From DTDR01 sp964505415 (GTDB lineage Bacteria > Hydrothermota > Tepidihabitantia > Tepidihabitantales > DTDR01), in contig CAZDHW010000008.1 of the NCBI GenBank assembly GCA_964505415.1, positions 1 through 64,000 on the forward strand: a DNA stretch of 64,000 bases, read 5' to 3'. Numbering within the stretch: the first letter of the stretch is position 1; every line of letters starts with the position of its first letter. Under the pieces are notes generated by a model. That model saw only the letters and a program-made list of their open reading frames with translations. It made no database searches and was not told the DNA's origin. Positions 52,888 through 61,907 of this stretch are shown piece after piece. The position numbers were made by a program, and so were the translations under genes.

Positions 52888-54267
52888 TTAAGGCGTGGGG
52901 TTAATAATTTTGATGTTTACATATTTTTTCTTTTTAGAAAAAAAAATTCCCGTTTTTAAAGGATAACTCTCTGATTTTCTGCCCGATAAATCAAAGAGTT
53001 CCTTTTCTTTTATTATTTCTTTTCTAAATCGACCTTCTATAATATCTTCTGGTTCTAAAAAGATGGTGGTGTCTTTAATATAATTGGTTGGTATTTCAAT
53101 AGCGAATTTTACTATTGAATAGCCTTCTTTTAAAACTTCAATATTATATATTCCTGGTTTTAAAATTCTTCTTATTCGACCAAAAATTGGGTCAGTATAT
53201 CGGGGTAAAATTGTTTCTGGTGGAGCATAGGCTTCTAAAACCCTTACTTCGGCTTTTAAAGGCAAACCGGTTTTTTTGTCTAATACCCTAATTGTCAAAT
53301 GGGATTGCAAGATTCTTTTTAAAAGATATTTTACCCCCAAAAATACCCTTTCACAAATGGTATCAACCTTTTCTTCTGGCGGATAATAACCCCGCCACAT
53401 TTCACAGGTAAAGGCAAAAGTTCCGTAGGCATAATATAAATAATTTCTTTCTAAGCCACCTTCTTCTGCCTTTCCGTGAATACTTAAATAAGTACCATTA
53501 TTAGCATCATTAATAATATTTAAAGCAAAGGTATCGGTTAAAGCTTTAATATGAAGATAATCAGGAGAGAAACTATTTCCCCATCGCCAAGGGTAATAAA
53601 CCCTTTCACCCATTCTTGGGTCTTTATCCGAATGGAAAGAGACATTTAAGATAAATCTTTTTCTTTCTGCCAAATCCCTTATCGCACAAACTTCTGGCTC
53701 CGAGAAAGGATAGGGACCGCGATAATAACGATTGTTCGGTTCATTAGAACCACCCAGCTGAAAGAGAAAATCATAATTTCTATTCAAATCAACTCCGTCA
53801 TAATCTAAATCAATCCGGCCATTATAGTTATTGTCTCTTAAATTCTTTCGCCAAAGAGAATCTAATCCTAATTCGGTAATATAATGACCATCCGGGTTAA
53901 CCATAGGAACAAGCCAGATATCTAAGTAATCAACAAAACTTTTTATAAGACTGTCGGAATAATATTGAGAGGTTAGTTTGTTAGCAATATATAAACACAT
54001 CTCACAACCAAGGATTTCCGAAGCGTGATGAATACCATCAAAAAGTATTGTCGGTTTATCTTGTTCTTCAATATAAGGATAACTGGTTATTCTTAAAGCC
54101 AAAATTGGTAAATTAAATCTTTGGGAATAGCCAATAGTGTACACCTTACAGATTTCTGGATAATTAATTTGTAAATAATGCAATTCATCAACCATCTCAC
54201 CATAAGTATGATACCTTGGGGGAAATTTATTATTTATAAGAAAAATTAATAGTAATAAAATTTTCAC
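52888..54267 (-). CDS. Secreted M14 zinc carboxypeptidase with C-terminal sorting-type tail
   Basis: 459 aa with a signal (about 1-13). Zinc ligands are H and E in GIHHASE (about 75-81) and the His of VSFHSDKD. NPDGHYI and DGVDLNRNYDF are the substrate-binding blocks, and the catalytic Glu is in FTCEMWRGYYPPEE. Residues about 320-410 are a CarboxypepD_reg-like domain (AEVRVLEAYAPPET, GIYNIEVLKEGYSIVKF). The tail LFDLSGRKSESYPLKTGIFF is a T9SS/FlgD-like sorting end. It overlaps the C25 gene by 4 nt, so the two are one operon. An extracellular peptidase. Confidence 0.9.
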   Translation of the reverse strand: MKILLLLIFLINNKFPPRYHTYGEMVDELHYLQINYPEICKVYTIGYSQRFNLPILALRITSYPYIEEQDKPTILFDGIHHASEILGCEMCLYIANKLTSQYYSDSLIKSFVDYLDIWLVPMVNPDGHYITELGLDSLWRKNLRDNNYNGRIDLDYDGVDLNRNYDFLFQLGGSNEPNNRYYRGPYPFSEPEVCAIRDLAERKRFILNVSFHSDKDPRMGERVYYPWRWGNSFSPDYLHIKALTDTFALNIINDANNGTYLSIHGKAEEGGLERNYLYYAYGTFAFTCEMWRGYYPPEEKVDTICERVFLGVKYLLKRILQSHLTIRVLDKKTGLPLKAEVRVLEAYAPPETILPRYTDPIFGRIRRILKPGIYNIEVLKEGYSIVKFAIEIPTNYIKDTTIFLEPEDIIEGRFRKEIIKEKELFDLSGRKSESYPLKTGIFFSKKKKYVNIKIINPTP

Positions 54268-57200
54268 GGCAAAATAATAAATTTTTTCTTTTTATTCTTT
54301 TCCCTAATAAAATAAATACCTTTTTTAATTTTTTCCTTTTTTATCCTTTGACCTAAGGGATTAAAGATATTTAATCCTTTTCCATCAAAATTTATCTCTT
54401 TTAATCTTTTTATCACAACCATTTTTTCATTAATTGGGCTTTGATAACCAGCAAAAAGATGGAAAGGAATAGTTATTGAATAATTTTCACAATTGATAGC
54501 AAGGGCAAAATCTAAAGTCGAATCGGTTAAAGGGGAGAGGAGCATAAAGATAAAAGGAGAGAGATTGTGGGCGGTTTGACCCCGGGGGATATCGCCGAAA
54601 TCCTTTAAAGAATCAATTACTATTACTTGTTGGTCAAAAGTAATAAGTTTTCCCAAGGTATTAAAAGCTGTTTGGTCACCCAGATTTTTTATCTCACAAG
54701 TTAATAAGATTCTTTCGTTAGGTTCAATTATCTGATTATTATTGCCTAAGGAATCAGAAAAAGTAATATTTATTATTGTCAAATATGGGCGTTGGTAAAT
54801 CGGTGGATTGGTAGTAAACTTTATTGCTCTTCGGGAAGTTAACATTGCAGCATTTGGATGATAATTGGTATTATAAAGATATTGGATACCTATATTTTCC
54901 TCTTCATTTTCAATTCCTAAGGTTAAACTGGTGGGGTCAGCAACAAAATAATATTGAAAAAGAATTTCACCGTCACCAGTTATCGTTGGATAATATCTGG
55001 GGTCAAAGAAAAGAACTTGAAAAGTTTCTCTTATATTAGCCCTTCGGTGATGGGCAACTTGATAAAATTCAACAATATAAATTTTTTGACTGCTGTCATA
55101 ATATTCATAAATACTGCCGTAGCCTAAATTGGCACTTTCATTCGTATTCAAATCGTCCCAGAAAGGAGCAACCATCGCTTTTGGTCCAATGGTATCAGGT
55201 ATTGGACTATTATTCCCAAAGCGATAATCAGTTCTACCCATGGCCAAAAAGCCATTGGAACAAATAGAAAGGGAGTCGTAAAATTGACCATAATATTTAA
55301 ATCTAAAAGGCAAAGGTAAAGTGATAACTGCGGCATCATGGTTAGAGATTTCGGGAATTAACCGACCGATTTGGGAGATTTCATACCAAGAATAAATTGG
55401 TGCTCGGCCGGTTAAAGTGTCAATGTCGTCATAGGCATAATAGCCATAATTATCTGGGCCAATCGGTTCCGAATTGCCAAGATTTTCTGAAATTAAAGTA
55501 ATAAAGGAACTATCAAAAATGGAATATCTTTCACCCCTTCCCCAAAGATAAAATTTAAAATTTAGAGGAAAATTACTTGGTAGATAGGTTGGTGAAGTTA
55601 AAGAGAAATAATAAAGGCTATTAAAAATCGTTTCTCGAGAATTTAGTTGATAAATATTTACAAAAGAATCAATAACATTCAAATAATTTAAGGCAATAAT
55701 TTTTATCCTCACCTCTCTTAAAAAACTATTACCAATATTGCTTATTTTAGGAATTAATCTAATGCCTTCATTTCGGCCAATCTGGTGGTTATTATTACCA
55801 AAGGGAAAGGAATCATTAACAAATAAAGAAATTAATCTAAGTTTACCAGCATAAACACTTAAAGAGAAGGTTATTATCCATTGATTATTAAAGGTATCTT
55901 TTAAAAAGAGTTGAAAAGGTATTTGTTGATAGGCAGTACAATTTTGGGGAACAAAAAAGCGGTAATAGGCAGAACCTGAATCGGTGGGTAAGATATTGCC
56001 AAAATGGAGCAAAGAGTCCAAAACCTGAGCGACGTTGCTTCTTAAAACTCCCTTTACTCTTTCCGCTTGAGCTTGACCAATATTTTTAACTTTAAGATAA
56101 CCCCAAATCTCTTCTCCCGGATTTATTTGCCCATCGCCATTACCCTGAGGATAGTCATTAAGAGAAATATTATGAAAAACTAAATAAGGAATATTACTCG
56201 GAATTACTTGGCAATCTTTCTTTTTAACAAAATAATTATGGATATAGGCACTAACTTTAAAATTACCAATATGAGAGGGTGAAAAGGTAAAAACAACTTC
56301 ACCTAAGGAATTGGTGGAATCAACCAAATAAACAGTTGAATCCATTATCAAAGATACCAAAACATTACCTAAAGGCATTTGGGTTAAAGAATCTTTTATT
56401 CTTACCCGGTACAATTGGGGTTCTAAATTGACAATCGTTTCGCATTCAATTATTAATTTTCTTGGTATTTGTGTCCAAAGAGACATTTCCGGGCAACCAT
56501 AAAAATTCCATTCTTGATAACGGGTTTGGTTATGAAATATTGAATCTAAAACATATTTTGCCCTTTTGTGAATTAAACCCAATTTATAAATTTTTTGATT
56601 AAATAGAGCATCAAAAAAGGCACGAGCATAAGTTCCCCTTTGTTGGGAAATATTACTGCCCGAAGTAATTGTGCCGAAAAAGGCGATTGCTCCTTTTAAA
56701 GAATTAGGACTCCCATATCTCATAAAGGCTTCACCAAGCATTGATTCGTTAGGAACTAAGGTCATTGTCTGACAAGTTGCCGAGATAACAATTGGCAGTT
56801 TATTTATGTTGTTAGCTTGAGCAACATTAATATTAAATGGTGACCACCAATTACCAACTCCTTGTCCCCGATAAACTAAAAAAGCCCGGCCGTCATTCAT
56901 ACTATTGATAATATCATTCGCATTATGACCAGCGAGATTTAAAAGGCTTTCGGCTAAAATAAAACCGTTTTCTAAAGCAAGATTTCTGATATAACGGGCA
57001 TCGGCTTGGTAATAAGGGTCAGGTGGATTATCTTCTCTCACAATGGTTGTTATTTTTAAAATAAAAGAGGTATCTTCGCTAAAAATTTCGCCTTTCTCAT
57101 AGGCTAAAATCTTTCTTACCATTGTTGAACATTGGGTAAAATTACGAAAAGGAAGTCTGCCAACGGGAATTTCAATTAAATAATTGCCAGAAATATCACC

Positions 57201-57488
57201 ATAATAATCATCCATTCGGTTATAAGCAGGAATAAAATTTGGTGCGCCTGCCAAAAGAATAAATTCTGGTTTTATTGGCCAATTATTATAGGCGTTTACT
57301 ATAAAATTTTTAATACTATCAGCAGTATGACCAGTTTGCGAAAGGGTAGCAATATAAGACTTTATTCCCTTTTCATTCTTCCAATTACTCAACTCTTCTA
57401 AAATCGGTTTATATTCATCAGGAGCAATAATCAAATATCTGGCACCATTAAAATTAAAAAGAAATATTAAAATTAAAATAGTTCCCAT
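54264..57488 (-). CDS. Gingipain-like C25 family protein with altered catalytic His
   Basis: 1074 aa. A signal precedes the C25 domain (about 17-340): RYLIIAPDEYKPILEEL, ILLAGAPNFIPAY, IPVGRLPFRN, then YRGQGVGNWW and VISATCQTMTL. The nucleophile Cys is kept (C239), but the usual His in GHG is Gln (Q209, codon CAA). Ig/CARDB-like domains follow (about 345-670). Then comes a GPDNYGY domain (678 to about 890), shared with the secreted protein at 6411-8135, and a C-terminal sorting-type tail (LNIFNPLGQRI, KKGIYFIRE, KKFIILP). ATG is 6 nt after the -10. Confidence 0.88.
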   Translation of the reverse strand: MGTILILIFLFNFNGARYLIIAPDEYKPILEELSNWKNEKGIKSYIATLSQTGHTADSIKNFIVNAYNNWPIKPEFILLAGAPNFIPAYNRMDDYYGDISGNYLIEIPVGRLPFRNFTQCSTMVRKILAYEKGEIFSEDTSFILKITTIVREDNPPDPYYQADARYIRNLALENGFILAESLLNLAGHNANDIINSMNDGRAFLVYRGQGVGNWWSPFNINVAQANNINKLPIVISATCQTMTLVPNESMLGEAFMRYGSPNSLKGAIAFFGTITSGSNISQQRGTYARAFFDALFNQKIYKLGLIHKRAKYVLDSIFHNQTRYQEWNFYGCPEMSLWTQIPRKLIIECETIVNLEPQLYRVRIKDSLTQMPLGNVLVSLIMDSTVYLVDSTNSLGEVVFTFSPSHIGNFKVSAYIHNYFVKKKDCQVIPSNIPYLVFHNISLNDYPQGNGDGQINPGEEIWGYLKVKNIGQAQAERVKGVLRSNVAQVLDSLLHFGNILPTDSGSAYYRFFVPQNCTAYQQIPFQLFLKDTFNNQWIITFSLSVYAGKLRLISLFVNDSFPFGNNNHQIGRNEGIRLIPKISNIGNSFLREVRIKIIALNYLNVIDSFVNIYQLNSRETIFNSLYYFSLTSPTYLPSNFPLNFKFYLWGRGERYSIFDSSFITLISENLGNSEPIGPDNYGYYAYDDIDTLTGRAPIYSWYEISQIGRLIPEISNHDAAVITLPLPFRFKYYGQFYDSLSICSNGFLAMGRTDYRFGNNSPIPDTIGPKAMVAPFWDDLNTNESANLGYGSIYEYYDSSQKIYIVEFYQVAHHRRANIRETFQVLFFDPRYYPTITGDGEILFQYYFVADPTSLTLGIENEEENIGIQYLYNTNYHPNAAMLTSRRAIKFTTNPPIYQRPYLTIINITFSDSLGNNNQIIEPNERILLTCEIKNLGDQTAFNTLGKLITFDQQVIVIDSLKDFGDIPRGQTAHNLSPFIFMLLSPLTDSTLDFALAINCENYSITIPFHLFAGYQSPINEKMVVIKRLKEINFDGKGLNIFNPLGQRIKKEKIKKGIYFIREKNKKKKFIILP

Positions 57489-57494
57489 ATAAAA

Positions 57495-57523
57495 ATTTTA
57501 ACTTTAAAAGCTTTTAAAATCAA
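57495..57523 (-). promoter_or_regulatory. Promoter of the C25-M14 operon (leaderless layout)
   Basis: On the minus strand TTGATT (57523-57518), 17-bp spacer, TAAAAT (57500-57495), 6 nt to ATG 57488. Confidence 0.55.
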
Positions 57524-57709
57524 ATTATGATAAATCCAATCGCTCATGGCTGTAAGGGATAACGGACTCTCAACAATAGCATTACGGCCTGCGTCTTTGG
57601 GTGAGATTATATCTATTATAAAAACCTAAAAGATTAAATGAACTTTCAATAGTGCCTATCTCTGGAAGACGCAAAAAGAAAATTTATTATTACTTGTATA
57701 AATTGGGCC

Positions 57710-57737
57710 TTGATTTTTAAAATAATTTCTCTATAAT
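57710..57737 (+). promoter_or_regulatory. Promoter of the Clp1-like gene
   Basis: TTGATT (57710-57715), 16-bp spacer, TATAAT (57732-57737), 14 nt to ATG 57752. There is no Shine-Dalgarno sequence in the very short leader. Between here and the C25 promoter (57524-57709) I see only an 8-bp inverted repeat TGCGTCTT/AAGACGCA and no gene. Confidence 0.6.
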
Positions 57738-57751
57738 AAATAATTTAATTT

Positions 57752-58666
57752 ATGGAAATCCCTAAAAGTTGGCAGAAGGTGTGTGAGCGAATTCTATCGT
57801 CGCCAGGAAAAGTTTTAATTTTGGGTCGGGGAAGTGTTGGAAAAACATTTTTTACTACTTATTTAGCCAATGAAGGATATAAAAAGGGATTAAAAACTGG
57901 TGTCTTGGATATGGATATTGGTCAATCTAATATTGGTCCACCAACTACTATGGGCATAGGAATTTTAGAGAGAGAGATTAATAGTCTTTATGAAGTTTTG
58001 CCAAAGGAGATTTATTTTACCGGTGCTATTTCCCCCGCCTATCCTTTTGCCCAAAAGAATATCTTTTTTGGCTTAAAGAAACTTTTGAGTAAAGATTTTA
58101 ATTTAGATTTATTTATTATTGAATCAATCTCTTATCTGCGGGATAAAAATTTTATGAGTATGCTACTTTCCTTAGAAATGGAGATAATTTCCCCTAAATA
58201 TGTGGTGATTATTATTAAACCAACAGACATCTCTAAAAATCAAACGGTTAATGATTATCTTTCCGAAAAAGATACTGAAGATGGTGGAAAAATTTTTACT
58301 ATTTGTGGCCCTCAAGGAATCAAAGCCAAATCACCCAATAAAAGAAAAAGATTCCGAATTGAATCGTGGTTAAGATATTTAAAAGATGGTAAAAAATATT
58401 TGGTTGATAAAAGTTGGGATATTTGGGAAGGTGAGATTACCCAATTAAATGTTGCTTGTGGGTTAATGGATAAAAATGATGAGTATTTTGCTTGCGGAGT
58501 GCTTTTCGGCGGCGATGAAGATTATTATTATCTTTTTGCTCCTCCACTAGAAAGTGGGGTAAAAAGGATCGTGGTGGGTAAACGGGAGGTAGAAAAAGAA
58601 GTGATTGAATTTTGTAAAATGGCAAAAACCGAAGAAGAAAAATTAAAAGTCTTTATTGCTTCTTGA
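57752..58666 (+). CDS. Clp1/Grc3-like P-loop protein (putative polynucleotide 5'-hydroxyl kinase)
   Basis: 304 aa. VLILGRGSVGKTFFTTYLANEG is a Walker A (about 19-40). GVLDMDIGQSNIGPPTTMGIG contains the DxDxGQ motif and downstream Gly-rich stretch typical of the Clp1_P family. FIIESISYLRD could be a Walker B/lid region. A beta-rich C-terminal part (VACGLMDKNDEYFACGVLF) is also Clp1/Grc3-like. Family members phosphorylate RNA or DNA 5'-OH ends in archaea and eukaryotes. The canonical lid arginines are not confirmed here, so the activity is inferred. Confidence 0.7.
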   Translation: MEIPKSWQKVCERILSSPGKVLILGRGSVGKTFFTTYLANEGYKKGLKTGVLDMDIGQSNIGPPTTMGIGILEREINSLYEVLPKEIYFTGAISPAYPFAQKNIFFGLKKLLSKDFNLDLFIIESISYLRDKNFMSMLLSLEMEIISPKYVVIIIKPTDISKNQTVNDYLSEKDTEDGGKIFTICGPQGIKAKSPNKRKRFRIESWLRYLKDGKKYLVDKSWDIWEGEITQLNVACGLMDKNDEYFACGVLFGGDEDYYYLFAPPLESGVKRIVVGKREVEKEVIEFCKMAKTEEEKLKVFIAS

Positions 58667-58710
58667 TTTTTCTTTAAATTTTTATTATAATTTAGTCTTT
58701 AAAGAAATAA

Positions 58711-58738
58711 TTGACATTTTAATATTTTTTGATAAAAT
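58711..58738 (+). promoter_or_regulatory. Promoter of the rpsM-rpoA operon (leaderless layout)
   Basis: TTGACA (58711-58716), 16-bp spacer, TAAAAT (58733-58738), 9 nt to the rpsM ATG at 58748, with no Shine-Dalgarno sequence. Confidence 0.65.
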
Positions 58739-58747
58739 TATAAAATT

Positions 58748-59128
58748 ATGGCAAGATTAGTAGGTGTTGATTTGCCTGATAATAAGAAGATTTTGTATGC
58801 CTTACCTTTGATTTACGGAATTGGCTTATCGACCGCCAAAAAGATTTTGGAAAAATTAAATATCTCTTTTGATAAAAAAGTAAAAGAATTGACTGATGAA
58901 GAATTTACTGCTTTAAGAAAAGAAATTGAAACCAACTATAAAGTAGAAGGTGCTTTAAGAGCTGAAGTAAGCGCTAATATAAAAAGATTGATTGAAATTG
59001 GTTGCTATCGGGGAATTAGACATCAAAGAGGTTTACCGGTTAGAGGTCAGCGAACAAGAACCAATGCGCGAACCAGAAAAGGACCAAGAAAAACATCAGG
59101 AGTTTTAAAAATTAAAAAAGGTAAGTAA
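58748..59128 (+). CDS. rpsM: Ribosomal protein uS13
   Basis: 126 aa. ARLVGVDLPDNKKILYALPLIYGIG at the start, then IKRLIEIGCYRGIRHQRGLPVRGQRT and the basic tail TNARTRKGPRK are diagnostic. It contacts tRNA and the 50S subunit from the 30S head. It is the first gene of the alpha operon here, without infA/rpmJ upstream. Confidence 0.98.
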   Translation: MARLVGVDLPDNKKILYALPLIYGIGLSTAKKILEKLNISFDKKVKELTDEEFTALRKEIETNYKVEGALRAEVSANIKRLIEIGCYRGIRHQRGLPVRGQRTRTNARTRKGPRKTSGVLKIKKGK

Positions 59129-59130
59129 TT

Positions 59131-59505
59131 ATGGCAAAAGCAAAATCAAAAAAGAAAGTTGAACCAATTGCAATTGCCCATATTCAGTGTACTTTTAATA
59201 ATACTATTGTTACCATTACCGATAAAAATGGCAATGTTTTGTGTTGGGCATCAGCCGGGAGAGCAGGTTTTAAGGGAACAAAAAAAGGCACTCCCTATGC
59301 TGCTCAGCAAGCCGGTGAAATGGCGGGAAAAGAAGCTTATGCGATGGGTGTTCGGAAAGTAGAGATTAAAATAAAAGGACCGGGACCGGGAAGAGAAGCG
59401 GCTATTAGGGCTTTACAAAATGCCGGTTTGGCGATTTTAAGTATTCAGGATGTGACGCCGATACCCCATAACGGTTGTCGGCCACCAAAGAAAAGAAGGG
59501 TGTAA
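59131..59505 (+). CDS. rpsK: Ribosomal protein uS11
   Basis: 124 aa. IAHIQCTFNNTIVTITDKNGNVLCWASAG, GFKGTKKGTPYAAQQA, KGPGPGREAAIRAL and the C-terminal TPIPHNGCRPPKKRRV are the family signature. It lies in the 30S platform. Spacing from rpsM is 2 nt. Confidence 0.98.
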   Translation: MAKAKSKKKVEPIAIAHIQCTFNNTIVTITDKNGNVLCWASAGRAGFKGTKKGTPYAAQQAGEMAGKEAYAMGVRKVEIKIKGPGPGREAAIRALQNAGLAILSIQDVTPIPHNGCRPPKKRRV

Positions 59506-59507
59506 TT

Positions 59508-60119
59508 ATGGCGAGATATCGTGGTCCAAGATGTAAAATCTGTCGGCGCTTTGGTGAAAAGCTTTTTTTAAGAGGGGAGAAATGCTACAGTGATAAATGT
59601 ATTTTACAAAAACGGGGCGAAAAACCTCAAACCCAGCAGGCGCGTATGTCTATTTATGCCCTTCAATTACGAGAAAAACAGAAGGCAAAATTTATGTACG
59701 GAATTTTAGAAGAACAATTTAAAAAATATTACGAAGAAGCTCAGAAGAAACCAAATCCCGGCAGTGCCTTGTTAACTTTTTTAGAGACACGATTGGATAA
59801 TGTAGTTTATCGTTTAGGTTTTGCTCCTTCCCGCGCTCAAGCTCGCCAGTTAGTTTCCCACGGTCATATTCGGGTTAATGGCAGAAAGATAGATATTCCT
59901 TCCTATCGGGTAAAGGTTGGTGATGAGATTACTATTGGTACCGAAAATTTAATTCCGAAAATAAGAGAAGAAATTATGGATAAGGAAAGCACCGGAGTCA
60001 GTTGGCTTATTCTTGACAGAGAAAATTTAAAAGGAAAAGTGATAAGTATGCCCAACGAAGAAGATTTAGCAGCAATTCCGGTTTCAGTAAAAGATATTAT
60101 TGAATTTTATTCAAGATAA
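59508..60119 (+). CDS. rpsD: Ribosomal protein uS4 (zinc-type)
   Basis: 203 aa from ATG 59508; an in-frame ATG at 59475 lies inside rpsK. The N-terminus keeps the Cys set CKICRRFG..CYSDKC, so it is the zinc-binding C+ form. GEKPQTQQARMSIYALQLREKQKAKFMYG, the S4 RNA-binding domain RLDNVVYRLGFAPSRAQARQLVSHGHIRVNG and the ISMPNEEDLAAIPV end are all present. A primary 16S rRNA binder. Confidence 0.97.
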   Translation: MARYRGPRCKICRRFGEKLFLRGEKCYSDKCILQKRGEKPQTQQARMSIYALQLREKQKAKFMYGILEEQFKKYYEEAQKKPNPGSALLTFLETRLDNVVYRLGFAPSRAQARQLVSHGHIRVNGRKIDIPSYRVKVGDEITIGTENLIPKIREEIMDKESTGVSWLILDRENLKGKVISMPNEEDLAAIPVSVKDIIEFYSR

Positions 60120-60152
60120 TATGAAAAAAATTTTTTAATTGGGGATTTAAAA

Positions 60153-61202
60153 ATGCTTGAAAAAACTTATCGTTTAAAACATTTTATCATTTTAGAAAAA
60201 GTTGAAATTGAAAAAGAAACCCAAACTGATTCCTATGCCAAATTCTTTATTGAACCTTTGGAAAGAGGTTGGGGACATACGATTGGTACCGCTTTGCGGA
60301 GAAGTCTTTTATCATCGGTTCAGGGAGCAGCTATTACCCAAGTAAAAATTGACGGAGTAATGCACGAATTTTCTACTATTCCGGATGTTTTGGAGGATGT
60401 GCCGCAAATTATATTAAATTTAAAGAAAATCCGTCTCCGTTTGAATTCCGAAGTGCCAAAGACTTTATATCTTTATACCGAAAAAGAAGGTGAATATAAA
60501 GCGAAAGATTTACAAGTTCCACCAGAGGTAATTATTGCTAACCCCGAACAATTGATTCTTACTTTGACTGCTGATAAAAAACTGAAAATGGAAATGAAAG
60601 TAGAAAATGGTCGAGGATATGTGCCAGCGGAAAAATTTAGAAAGCAGGAGGAGGCACCAATCGGAACGATTTTTTTAGACGCTTTTTTTTCACCAGTAAA
60701 GAAAGTGAATTATCAGGTGGAAACGATGCAGTATTTAGAGAGAACCGATTTGGAAAGGGTGATTTTAGAAATTTGGACCGATGGCACGGTAACTCCTCAA
60801 GAGGCATTAATTCAAGCGGCTTTAATTTTGAAAACCAGTTTTGAGCGGTTAATTCCTAAAGAAACTACTTTAGAATTTTTGCCGGAAGAAAAACCGGACC
60901 GAGAAAAAGAGAGGTTAAAGGAAATTTTGATGCGAAGTATTGAAGATTTAGAGCTTTCCAATCGGGCGATAAATTGTTTAAAAACTGGGAAATTTAAAGA
61001 TGGTAGTAAAGTAAATGTAAAAACTATTGGTGATTTAGTTCAGTTATCAGAAAAGGATATTTTGAATATTGAAAATCTGGGTAAAAAGTCATTGGAAGAA
61101 TTAAAACATGCTTTAGAAAAATGGGGATTGAGTTTAGGGATGGATGTTAGCGAAATAATGAGAGGTTTGAAAAAAGAAGATGAGACATCGAAGGAAAGTT
61201 AA
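60153..61202 (+). CDS. rpoA: RNA polymerase alpha subunit
   Basis: 349 aa. The N-terminal assembly domain has FFIEPLERGWGHTIGTALRRSLLSSVQGAAI and MHEFSTIPDVLEDVPQIILNLK. The C-terminal domain has LELSNRAINCLKTGKFKDGSKVNVKTIGDLVQLSEKDIL and KSLEELKHALEKWGLSLGM. The alpha-CTD UP-element residues are in the usual place. Overlaps rplQ by 23 nt. Confidence 0.98.
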   Translation: MLEKTYRLKHFIILEKVEIEKETQTDSYAKFFIEPLERGWGHTIGTALRRSLLSSVQGAAITQVKIDGVMHEFSTIPDVLEDVPQIILNLKKIRLRLNSEVPKTLYLYTEKEGEYKAKDLQVPPEVIIANPEQLILTLTADKKLKMEMKVENGRGYVPAEKFRKQEEAPIGTIFLDAFFSPVKKVNYQVETMQYLERTDLERVILEIWTDGTVTPQEALIQAALILKTSFERLIPKETTLEFLPEEKPDREKERLKEILMRSIEDLELSNRAINCLKTGKFKDGSKVNVKTIGDLVQLSEKDILNIENLGKKSLEELKHALEKWGLSLGMDVSEIMRGLKKEDETSKES

Positions 61203-61545
61203 AAAATTACAAAGAGATGTTGACCATCGGAGAGCGCTGATTAAAAATCTTTGTCGTTCTTTATTGAAGCACGAAAAGATTGAGACTACTTGGGTAAAAG
61301 CAAAAGCAATGCGTCCTTTTATGGAACATTTGATTGATATTGCCAAAAAAGATACGGTGGCTAATCGCCGGCGGGCCTTTGCTTTTCTTTGTGACCGAAA
61401 ATTGGTAAAAAAACTTTTTGAGGATGTGGCTAAAAGGTTTGCTGATGTTACTGGTGGCTATACGCGAGTAATAAAAACTCGTACCCGGGTAGGTGATAAT
61501 GCTCAAATGGCGATAATTGAGTTTACCCGGGCAGCAGCTAAATAA
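61180..61545 (+). CDS. rplQ: Ribosomal protein bL17
   Basis: 121 aa. MRHRRKVKKLQRDVDHRRALIKNL at the start and GGYTRVIKTRTRVGDNAQMAIIEF at the end match L17. The start lies within the end of rpoA (23-nt overlap), suggesting translational coupling. Confidence 0.97.
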   Translation: MRHRRKVKKLQRDVDHRRALIKNLCRSLLKHEKIETTWVKAKAMRPFMEHLIDIAKKDTVANRRRAFAFLCDRKLVKKLFEDVAKRFADVTGGYTRVIKTRTRVGDNAQMAIIEFTRAAAK

Positions 61546-61547
61546 AA

Positions 61548-61907
61548 ATGCTCCGAAAAATCGTTAAAAGTAAAATTCACGGAATTCGGGTTACTAATAA
61601 AAATTTGGAATATGAAGGTAGTATTACTATTGATGAAGAAATTTTGAAGAAAGCCGATATCATTGAAAACGAAGTGGTTATTGTCATTAATATAAATAAT
61701 GGCGCCCGTTTTGAAACCTATGTGATGAAAGGAAAAAAGAAGAGCGGTGTTTGTGAATTGAACGGTGGGGCTGCCCGGTGGGGTGAAGTGGGCGACAGAT
61801 TAATTATTATTTCTACCTGCTTGATGGAGACTACCCAAGCAATAACTTATACACCCAAAAAAATTTTTGTTGACGAGAAAAATCAAATTATAAATAATTG
61901 TCAATAA
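61548..61907 (+). CDS. panD: Aspartate 1-decarboxylase (PanD)
   Basis: 119 aa. The self-cleavage site is YEGSIT (Gly-Ser, about 24-25), which yields the pyruvoyl group. VVNINNGARFETYV and CELNGGAARWGEVGDRLIIIS match the family. It makes beta-alanine for pantothenate/CoA. It starts 2 nt after rplQ, an unusual partner for the ribosomal operon. Confidence 0.95.
   Translation: MLRKIVKSKIHGIRVTNKNLEYEGSITIDEEILKKADIIENEVVIVININNGARFETYVMKGKKKSGVCELNGGAARWGEVGDRLIIISTCLMETTQAITYTPKKIFVDEKNQIINNCQ

Noticed and set aside
57590..57673. Inverted repeat TGCGTCTT/AAGACGCA
   Set aside because: Only 8 bp with a long spacer and no transposase; too weak to call an element end.
59475..59507. Upstream start for rpsD
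   Set aside because: It lies inside rpsK, and uS4 begins at MARYRGP.
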